Shown here one piece after another: positions 1 to 7,372 of a DNA stretch of 11,094 nt. Location of the stretch: the NCBI GenBank assembly GCA_027575805.1, contig JANBPU010000438.1:1-11094 (forward strand), in the 5' to 3' direction. Positions within the stretch are counted from its first letter, which is position 1; every line of letters starts with the position of its first letter. A model generated the notes under the pieces. The model saw only the letters and a program-made list of their open reading frames with translations, was not told where the DNA came from and did no database searches. A program made the position numbers and the translations under genes. This DNA comes from Mycoemilia scoparia. Taxonomy: Eukaryota; Kickxellomycota; Kickxellomycetes; Kickxellales; Kickxellaceae.

Positions 1-109
1 GTACTCTCCTGGCCATAACGAGCTTGGTTACGGTGATCGGACGGGAACCGACATTTTCTCGTTTGTATGGTCGCAACTGGGCAAAATTATCCCAAGTGAA
101 TGCTATAAC
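1..109 (+). CDS. possible 3' end of an unidentified gene (5' part outside window)
   Basis: Reading from base 2, 35 codons stay open up to a TAA at 107-109. The residues include SPGHNELGYGDRTG followed by IFSFVWSQLGKIIPS and the end ECYN. Codon choice is mixed and GC is higher than in the spacer that follows; base composition drops just after the stop, as expected for a gene end. I do not recognise the family. The support is weak because the stretch is short and other frames on both strands are also open across it, including plus frame 3 up to about 177. It could equally be non-coding, or belong to a gene on the other strand. Confidence 0.35.
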
Positions 110-265
110 TAACTGGTTTATGACCTTTCTTTGGTCCCATAAAACAAAGATCAATTTTAATCTTTTTTACAATACCTATTAATATGATTAATGGCTTATA
201 ACTCAATTAATCACTATACTTATTGACACGCATACCAAAGCCGTATACGTAAACGACATCAAAAA

Positions 266-283
266 AGAGAGAGAGAGAGAGAG
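266..283. repeat. (GA)n microsatellite
   Basis: About nine GA units follow a run of six A, about 105 bases upstream of the SKI3 ATG. Similar purine dinucleotide tracts occur at 5540-5555 and 7209-7222, so it belongs to the general simple-repeat background of this genome. Confidence 0.8.
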
Positions 284-344
284 TTTGTGTAGGAGTATTT
301 AAACAACTTTCATTCTCTCTGATTTTTCACTCCATCCTATATTG

Positions 345-358
345 ATATATATATATAT
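345..358. repeat. (AT)7 tract upstream of SKI3
   Basis: An alternating AT run of 14 bases lies about 30 bases before the SKI3 start codon. Comparable tracts sit upstream of both syntaxin genes (6751-6763 and 10111-10130). Confidence 0.8.
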
Positions 359-388
359 TTTACATTCGCACATACTTGATATTAGGAT

Positions 389-2356
389 ATGTCAACCCCA
401 GTAACAAAAAAGAAACTCAAAGCAACCAAAGCAGCCATTGCTTCCCAAGATTACGACACAGCATATAGACTAGCAAATGAAATCCTCAAGTTTGAAAGAA
501 ATTACAATGCCTATATATTCCTGGCTGTCGCCAGCCAAAACTTGAAACGATGGGAGGAGTCCGAAGAAGCATATCAGGACGCTATTGAGTTGGATAAATC
601 TAACCCCTTAGCATACAAGGGCCTAACCACGTTATATGAAAAGAAACAAGACGACGATGCGCTGGTAAATTCACTTGAGCAATTACGTGACATCCACTGG
701 TCAAGACACGAATACGGGCTATGTTGGTCCGCTGTTGACCAGTTGATAAGGTTTTATGAAAAGAAAAAAAACAATACAAAATTGCTGTCGATATATATGA
801 CTTTGATTCCTGGTGGCCAGTACCATGATTTGCTTTTGTATGCTGCTGAACGTAGCAAGATGACCAGGCTAGAAGACGGAAAGTCAGTTGAAAGTTCGTT
901 GCAGCTTGATGTCATGAATAAGGTCCTCGAGATGGAAGAAAAGAACTTTAAACAGTTTGTCGATTACGAGGTCAGGAATTTGAGAGGCAGAATTATGGCC
1001 GGTCCTAAACATGCAGCTGAAGCGGCTATTAATGAACGTGCCTGGGCAAAATTTATGGTTTTACCAACTATTGAGTCGATTATTGAGTATTTGAATAAAC
1101 AGCTGAAGGAAGTTTCTAACGAGGACGACACTGAAATTTCTCCAGGCGGCGAAGATCATATTGACCGAAATAATGGAGATGGTGCTAAAGAAATCATCAG
1201 TGGCTTCTGTTTCAAGTTCACAGACAAATATTTGGACTGTTTATTCCAAAAATTGTCGTGTACAAGCGACTATGACAAGAAACGTGAATTACGAAAGCAA
1301 GTATTAACCATTGCCAAAAAATTATACAACGGGAATTATGTTTCTGAACGCGCACTTCGAATTTTGATTGAATTTGGTGACATGACCAATATCAATGAGT
1401 TTGCTACAGCTTACTTGGAAAATGTGCCACATGGTCCACTTGCAGATTCACTAAACGTTTGGCTTAATCGCAACAACAAAGGAATGAGTCCTGAAGAGCA
1501 ATACGATTTGGCCGTAACATCGTCCAGAAAATTACCAAAAAGTCCATTTGCTCATGCCGTTATGGTCAGCGCAATTTTCGCCAAACAATCATACAAAGCC
1601 GTAATACAAAAAAGTGCAATTGCTCTGGATGTAACTAAACAATTCCAGTCTAGCTGTATGATCAATTTGAAAGCCGTAAAAGCTAGCATCGAATTGGATA
1701 GGGCTGATTCTCTTTTGAAACTGGTCAATGACGATAGAAAATATCTTGAGGATGCAGAACATATATACCAGTACCAATACAAATCGATTAGATCTGGTAG
1801 TAACCACATTCGTGCGGCCATTGGTTTGGGATTAGCACTTTCCTACAAGAAACAATATGACAAGGCTGAAGAAGTTTTGGCCCCCCTGCTAGACTTATCC
1901 GACGGCGATGATAATAATGGCACCGATTCTCAACACTCTGGTAGTCGTCATCTCATTATTGGCGAAATGGCAAATATTAGGCTTTTACAGGGAAGATTGG
2001 TCGAGGCCCAAGAATTGTTGCTCAATGCTATTGCGATTGAACCAAATTATTTCCTACATCATGATAGACTTGGAAATGTCTACTGGGCCAGAGGAAATAT
2101 TAATAACGATGCATCTGAGCAGGAGGATATTGTTTACAAGACTGATAGAAAGTATGCGCTAAATTCATGGGTTACTGCCGCCAAGCTCAATCCCCAATGT
2201 AGCACAGCATTTGGTTCTATCGGTATCTGGTACCTCGAAGTCCAAAACGACAAACAAAGAGCCAAGAAATGTCTAACCAAGAGTTTCCAACTTGATCAAA
2301 GCAATTCGCATGTTGCTGAAGAGCTCTACCTGATGTATATGAAAGATTCTACCAAC

Positions 2357-2389
<33 letters not shown>

Positions 2390-5293
2390 AATAATGATGA
2401 TAATAATAACCAGCAGCAGCAACAAGTAGAATTGGCCGAAAATGTTTTAAAGAGCTTTATCAGGGTCATGCCCAACGAAGAATGGTCAAGACGTAGATTG
2501 GCATTTTTCTATCATGATCAAGGAAGATACGAAGAGGCTGTTACTGAGTTCCAAATGGTATTGAGAGTAAATAAGGATAGTTCACTTATTTGGGAAGGAT
2601 TGGCTGATTCGTATTATCAAGCTTGTCGGTATACTCCTGCTTTAGGGTCAGCTTTGAATGCCCTGAAACTGGATCCAAATTCTGTGTCTATTAATGTGCT
2701 GGTGTCTTCTATCCACTCTTCGATGCAAAACTTTGGTCTGGCTTTGCCGTATCTTGAAGAGGCTCATCGGTTGGCAAAGGAGACTAGTGGTGGGGATTTG
2801 TGGCTCATTCCATTGTTAACTCAGGAAATGGAATGTAATTTGGCGTATGCTAGACTTCTGCACAGTGATGGGTATTATGGAAGTGCAGCCGAGAGTTGCA
2901 TCAATGTGTTGGATATTGGGCTGGAAACTTTGAAGGGCGAGATTAAATTGTATACGGTGTGGAAATTGATATCTGATGCTTGCTATTTACTTCTTAAAGT
3001 TCAAAGTAGTTGGAATCCAGAGACTATGAACTTACCTCATGCTACACTGTATGAGATATTGCGATTATACAGAAATGAGGCAGGTCAAAAGCAGCAGCAG
3101 CAAAAATTACCAGAGTGGCTCACTTTAACTAAGGAGGAAGAAAGCCTGCAAATTCCAGACCAAGATCAAACCTCATCTTCCCTAAATACTAATACAAATG
3201 GTAATTCAACTCAAGAATTATTGGATCTATTGCACATTGTGGCATTAAGTGCCTCAAAGTACCGTATTTCGATTTTGCCATCAATTGAATCAACAGCAGC
3301 CGCATGGCACGATCTAGCCTATTCATACCTCACAATATACAAACACAAACACCACCTATACTACGACCCAAACGCCACAAAACAAGAATCGGTCAAATCT
3401 GAAACCGATTCAATTCCCGATGACCTCCTCCTTTTGGGTATAAGATGCACTAACGCAGCCCTGAACTTGGACCCGCTAAATGCTGATACATTCAATCTCC
3501 TCAGCATTCTGGCTTTACGTGCTGGTCGTCTACGTTTATGTCAACACGCTTGCATTCAGTCCGCAAAGATCAACAAACTCTCGCCAATCCCCTGGGCCAA
3601 CCTCGGATTCCTATATTTGACACAAAACGAAAAGGCACTTGCCAACAAAGCATTCAATAAAGCCCAGATGCTTGATCCTGAATATATGCCGGGCTGGCTG
3701 GGCCAAGCAATGTTGGCAGAGCAGTTGAAACACCCAGAAGCCATTAGTTTATTCCAACATTGTTTTGCACTGTGTAATGGAACTAACCCAGAGGTTAATT
3801 ATGGATTTGCGTATCATTCGTGGGAGTATATCATCAAGTCGATCAAGAATGAATCCAAGGTCGTGGTAGCCGTTGATGATAACAGCACTATCACTCACGG
3901 TGCTACCGACCAAGAAAGAAAGATGAGAGGGTATGAGTCGTCTAAATCCATTGACACATATCTGGCTAGAGCCATTTTTGCTATGCACAAGTTTATTGAG
4001 CTTGAAGGCGAGAATGATCCGGCTGCTTGTCACTTATTGGGATTGTTGTTGGAACTTAATGGTGAGCATGAATTGGCTGTCAGCAAGTACTTGAGGGCGT
4101 TGGAAATACTCAATACACAAAAACAAGGAGATGGTGTTAATGGCGATGGTGATGTGGTTATGAAGATGGCTACGTATATGGCGTTGACTCATCTTGCTCG
4201 TTGCTATTGTGGAAGCGGACAATTTGAAGAGGCAGTCAGGGCATACATCGAAGCTAAAAACTACTCTAACCAAAACAACATCGATAACCTGTCGGCTGAA
4301 GCAACGTTTGACTTTGTTATTAGTGACGGAAATGGAATATATTCAACACTTGGTCACGGATTGGCACTATTTTTGGCAGGAGAATATGAGGCCAGCTTGA
4401 TGGAGTTCGAAAATGTTTTAAACAATCTAAATAGAGGTGTAGCAGGACAAGAAGACGGCGACAACAATAACGACCTGGATCGTAGAGGCGATATTGCAGT
4501 ACTTTTGGCTCAAGTCTTGTGGGCACTTGGTACAGACGAGCATATGGAAATTGCACGCCAACAACTGCTTCAAGAATTGGGCAACAGTGATGGCACTACA
4601 GCTCACATATCTGGTCTCTACACGCTATTCGCAATGGGTTTATTGAACGGAGATCCTGACCTTCTTGGCGCAGTCCATGCTGAATTATCCAAAATCCAAT
4701 CTGCTGTTCATTCCAACGAAATTACTCAGCTTAGTCTGTTTTATTCGCTTCTGTACCAGGGCACTAAAGAGGCAAGAGTTGAACTCAACAAGGCAATTCA
4801 TAAGTCACCAAGTGCGCCCGAGCTATGGATCCAACTGTCTACATTGCAGCTTGTCCATCCTGAGCAAGAGCAACAGCAACAGCAGCAGCAGCAGCAAACT
4901 ACTGCTTCAAAGGATTATTATGGACTATCACATTCGGCTGCCCAAAATGCCGTCGCTCTAGTTTCTGGACTACAAAATCGTCATTCTCACGAAAATCTGG
5001 CTTCATCATCGTCATCTTCATCAGCTAACAAAACTGGCAGTAAATGGTATTTGAATCCTAGTTCACAGCCAGCATCCAATTTTGTCCAGGCATACTTGGC
5101 ACTTGCCTATAGCAGTCAACATAAAGGCATTAATGAAGTGGAGAAGGCTGCAGCCATGACATCAAAATTCAAGAGCAGGAGTTTGTTGGTTGAGGCACGT
5201 GATTTGATGAAGAAAGCAAGAAGAGCTGCACAGCGGGCAATTCATCTGGAGCCATGGAATAAACAGGCTTGGCAATGCCTTGGCACCAATTAA
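389..5293 (+). CDS. SKI3: Ski3, TPR scaffold subunit of the Ski complex
   Basis: Ski3 (human SKIC3/TTC37) holds the Ski2 helicase and two Ski8 subunits together; the complex feeds mRNA to the cytoplasmic exosome for 3'-to-5' and non-stop decay. The 1634-residue frame has no interruption. TPR helices are visible at about 15-85 (AYQDAIELD), 690-800 (EEAVTEF, ALKLDP), 1030-1112 (ALANKAFNKAQMLDP, then GWLGQAMLAEQ) and 1210-1293. The order and several segments match the yeast protein: the GWLGxA block, the FALCNG block, and a C-terminus ending AQRAIHLEPWNKQAW. It is longer than S. cerevisiae Ski3 (about 1430). Part of the excess is low-complexity inserts: D11/N/Q5 at 657-679, Q902-905, about nine Q from 1495, and a serine run near 1539-1545. 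The ATG begins a typical Ski3 N-terminus; the gene is convergent with the neighbouring syntaxin. Confidence 0.95.
2357..2425 (+). repeat. coding trinucleotide tract (GAT)11 followed by AAT/GAT and CAG/CAA
   Basis: Eleven uninterrupted GAT codons (2357-2389) give an Asp run at residues 657-667. Asn/Asp codons follow, and then five Gln codons at 2411-2425 (residues 675-679). The tract separates two TPR blocks, so it is probably a flexible acidic linker. Perfect codon repetition suggests a length-variable microsatellite rather than selection for each residue. Confidence 0.9.
4871..4897 (+). repeat. coding CAG/CAA tract (poly-Q) in SKI3
   Basis: Nine consecutive CAA/CAG codons encode a Gln run from about residue 1495. 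It is preceded by a Glu-Gln-Glu segment and followed by a conserved-looking TPR-like region. A serine run coded by TCA/TCG/TCT lies downstream at about 5003-5023. Both look like loop insertions. Confidence 0.85.
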
Positions 5294-5440
5294 TACACCT
5301 CATATGTCAGTGCATAGACATTTCATGCTTCTACAAGAACGGAATTTTTCTATTAATATCGATTCATCAAACCCGTGTTTTTTTCTTAAGATTTTCAATG
5401 TTTTTTTACCGAATGAATTATATGACAACACCTTTATGCT

Positions 5441-5460
5441 TTATACATAAATCACAATAG
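5441..5460 (+). terminator. candidate 3'-end processing element for SKI3
   Basis: A TACATA element (5444-5449), a form of the yeast UA-rich efficiency element, lies about 150 bases after the SKI3 stop and is followed by an A-rich segment. Such motifs are frequent by chance in AT-rich DNA, so this is only a candidate. Confidence 0.25.
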
Positions 5461-5573
5461 TATTTAGATTTAGAGACTATTTTAATAACAACAATAATAA
5501 TGAAAGAGACGAAAAGATGGAGATTGAAATTATGAATAAAAGAGAGAGAGAGAGAAAAGATATAAAAAACATG

Positions 5574-5579
5574 TATATA
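5574..5579 (-). terminator. candidate 3'-end efficiency element (TATATA) for syntaxin A
   Basis: On the minus strand a TATATA followed by CATG and a T run lies about 145 bases downstream of the stop codon of the syntaxin at 5725-6711. This is the usual kind of yeast UA-rich efficiency element, but the background is AT-rich and the call is weak. Confidence 0.25.
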
Positions 5580-5724
5580 GCTTTCTTTATTAGTTGTAGT
5601 TATAGTAGCTGTGATGGAAGCAATAATAGTAATAATAAAAATAAAAATAAAATAATAGAAAGAAAATACTAGATAACACGGTCCATTATTAAGATGCCAA
5701 ATATTGCTGCTATCGAAGAAGAAA

Positions 5725-6711
5725 CTAGTTTTTCTTTGGTACCAACTTAACAACCAACACAACCACAACAATGATGATAATAATCAACAAGAGAATAAGG
5801 ATGATCCAACATCTCTTGCGGGACTTCTTGCGAGTAATAATGCCCTGCTTAACATGCTCAACACCACCCTTAGTATGATCCTTGGCCTGGTCGACAGCCA
5901 TTTCAATATCATCGACCATGGCCTGTTGGCGTTGGACCATATCCTGCATTTCACTAAACAATTGAGCAATCTCAACCACAGTTTCTTCGATCTTTTTGAT
6001 ATCGCGATTACGCTGCTCAACTTCGTGAAGTACACGCATAGCATCCTGTCTTCCCATGACGCTTTGGGCAAACACATTTCGGGCACTATCATCGTTGATA
6101 GCAGCTTGGATCTCGTGTTCGGTAGCCTGGGGCTTGACTATACGAATCTGATGAGCCATTTGGTCTTGATACTTCTTCTTGTAATCCTTTTCCATGTCGC
6201 GGTATTTTCCAACCTCTTCATAGTAGCGATCCACCAGGCTCTTGTGCCTTCCTCTCAAAATTGCCAGGTCGCCAGGGGAATCGGAGAATTTGCCAGGGGC
6301 GTTGATTTCGTTGCCCATATCTTTAATTTCTTTGCCAAGCTGGCGGATTAGCTCGCCCATACTGGCTTCCTCGGATTCTTTGCGCTGCTCGATATCCTTA
6401 CGGTCACTTTGGCCTAAGCTTTGGGCATGGAGTTCGAAAATAACGTTGCGGCGGTGTTGGATTGAGCTGATTCCGTCGTTTATACTGTCAGCCCAGCGTT
6501 GGATTTCTACGGCTGAATCGGCACCACCACCACCACCACCACCAAAGTTGCTTTGGTTGTTGTAGTCGTTGTTGTTATAACCACCGCCATATTGTTGTTG
6601 CTGTTGCTGTTGCTGCTGGATATTTTGTTGCTGCTGCTGGTGAAGCGAATGAGCTAGGCCATTGTTGTTATTGGTCATGGACGATAACTCGATATACCTG
6701 TCGCGACTCAT
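5725..6711 (-). CDS. SSO1/SSO2: plasma-membrane syntaxin (Qa-SNARE), Sso1/Sso2 family, paralogue A
   Basis: This is the target-membrane SNARE for exocytosis; it pairs with a Sec9-type and a Snc-type SNARE at the plasma membrane. The 328-residue product has an N-peptide (MSRDRYIELS), a low-complexity region (Q25-29, Q32-40, G57-63), and a three-helix Habc region at about 66-190. The Qa-SNARE motif is about 230-292, followed by a basic KKSRKR stretch and a C-terminal Ile/Leu/Val anchor at about 302-324. The zero-layer glutamine is Q262. Flanking layers -7 to +4 fall in register (I238, I241, V245, I248, F252, M255, V259; V266, I269, V273, A276). Cys301 at the membrane edge could be palmitoylated. 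The closely related gene at 8821-9939 lies upstream in the same orientation. The core is Sso-like in length; the N-terminal Q/G extension is longer than in S. cerevisiae Sso1. The Sso1 versus Sso2 assignment is not resolvable. Confidence 0.93.
   Translation of the reverse strand: MSRDRYIELSSMTNNNNGLAHSLHQQQQQNIQQQQQQQQQYGGGYNNNDYNNQSNFGGGGGGGADSAVEIQRWADSINDGISSIQHRRNVIFELHAQSLGQSDRKDIEQRKESEEASMGELIRQLGKEIKDMGNEINAPGKFSDSPGDLAILRGRHKSLVDRYYEEVGKYRDMEKDYKKKYQDQMAHQIRIVKPQATEHEIQAAINDDSARNVFAQSVMGRQDAMRVLHEVEQRNRDIKKIEETVVEIAQLFSEMQDMVQRQQAMVDDIEMAVDQAKDHTKGGVEHVKQGIITRKKSRKRCWIILILLLIIIIIVVVVLVVKLVPKKN
6523..6543 (-). repeat. coding (GGT)7 tract, poly-Gly in syntaxin A
   Basis: Seven glycine codons, seen as ACC repeats on the plus strand, encode residues 57-63. 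They form the hinge between the Asn/Gln-rich N-terminal tail and the first Habc helix. Confidence 0.85.
6592..6639 (-). repeat. coding CAG/CAA tracts, poly-Q in syntaxin A
   Basis: Two glutamine runs (residues 25-29 and 32-40) are separated by Asn-Ile. CAG and CAA are mixed, which makes the run less slippery than a pure repeat. The tract lies in the presumed disordered tail before the Habc domain. Confidence 0.85.
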
Positions 6712-6714
6712 TTT

Positions 6715-7044
6715 CTTGATTTATGGCTGTTTAGTTTTGCGTGGCTTAACTATATATATATATTGGAATGTATATTTCAACGCGTAAGCATCATATGAAT
6801 ATGTTTGCAAAATAAAAAAGGAAGAAAGAAAAAAGAGCATCGTCAAGAACCAAAACTAACATATATGTGGAGATATGGCGTGATGGCGATGGATAAATAA
6901 TAACTCCCACAAAATATAAATTGCATTTGAATTTATACCCCAGATGCGCAACTCCGGCAACTGAAGTCGTGGTTATAATTAAACATGGTGCACGTATATA
7001 CTTGCAATATTGCCATAAAGTAGTGAATAATTGATTATACTTAC
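6715..7044 (-). other. candidate 5'-leader intron of syntaxin A
   Basis: On the minus strand a good donor (GTAAGT, 7044-7039) lies upstream of the coding region. A branch-like ACTAAAC (6735-6729) and an acceptor CAAG ending at 6715 follow, three bases before the ATG. The branch-to-acceptor distance is about 15 bases. The implied intron is about 330 bases and does not change the protein. The tandem paralogue has the same arrangement, which raises the likelihood. This is inference from motifs only; an unspliced leader is possible. Confidence 0.35.
6751..6763. repeat. (TA)n tract upstream of syntaxin A
   Basis: An alternating TA run of 13 bases lies about 40 bases before the syntaxin A start codon. 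If the candidate leader intron is real, this tract is intronic rather than a TATA box. Confidence 0.75.
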
Positions 7045-7208
7045 GAATTTATATAAGCAGTTTTATAGCCGTTGTAATAATAATAATGTGAAGAACAGGA
7101 ACGCCCACAATAATAATAAAAATAATAAACAGAAGACAAAGGCAAGAATAGTCGGTCTATTTATTATAGATACAAAGTAAAGACTATAGAAAGAAAGGGC
7201 TTGTAAAA

Positions 7209-7230
7209 GAGGAGAGAGAGAGACAGACAG
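7209..7230. repeat. GA/CAGA simple-repeat tract
   Basis: A GA run passes into three ACAG-type units about 500 bases upstream of the syntaxin A ATG. On the sense strand of the gene it reads as CT/CTGT, so it may be a promoter pyrimidine tract. Confidence 0.7.
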
Positions 7231-7327
7231 ACAAAAAACAGATGAAGGGAAGAGCGAAAAGAGTTTCTTTTGATGGTTGTACGTATCGTGTTGCTTTAAA
7301 TGGAAAATAGATACACAAAAATAGTAC

Positions 7328-7372
7328 ACACAGAACTAGCAACCTTTATTATTGGGCGCAGTTGCTCTGTGT
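7328..7372. repeat. imperfect inverted repeat (12-bp stem, 17-nt loop)
   Basis: ACACAGA (7328-7334) and GCAAC (7339-7343) pair with GTTGC (7361-7365) and TCTGTGT (7366-7372). The left arm has a four-base bulge. It could be a protein-binding site or a chance hairpin; it is not followed by a T run that would suggest a terminator. Confidence 0.5.

Larger units (their letters stand above)
110..388 (+). promoter_or_regulatory. intergenic promoter and leader region of SKI3
   Basis: This AT-rich spacer of about 280 bases precedes the SKI3 start codon. It contains a GA dinucleotide tract at about 266-283 and an alternating AT tract at 345-358, about 30 bases before the ATG. The AT tract could serve as a TATA-like element or lie within the leader; the sequence alone does not decide. 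No RNA gene or small coding frame was recognised. Confidence 0.5.
5294..5724. other. convergent 3' intergenic region between SKI3 and syntaxin A
   Basis: These 431 bases lie between the SKI3 TAA and the TAG of the minus-strand syntaxin, and must hold both 3' UTRs and poly(A) sites. The content is A/T-rich: a GA tract at 5540-5555 and an A-rich stretch at 5628-5669 built from AATAAAA-like units. Open frames here are short, low-complexity and overlap on both strands, so no gene is called. Confidence 0.6.

Noticed and set aside
2357..2425. Possible intron or frameshift at the Asp/Asn/Gln tract of SKI3
   Set aside because: The frame is intact, codons are clean trinucleotide repeats, and TPR sequence continues on both sides.
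5418..5771. 117-codon minus-strand frame at the 3' end of syntaxin A
   Set aside because: It is Phe/Ile/Ser-rich low complexity made by reading A/T-rich spacer, and it overlaps the real gene end. No domain is visible.
5704..6351. 215-codon plus-strand open frame over syntaxin A
   Set aside because: It is antisense to the SNARE and Habc coding region. Its Leu/Asn-rich content is the complement of the real gene, which has a full domain set.
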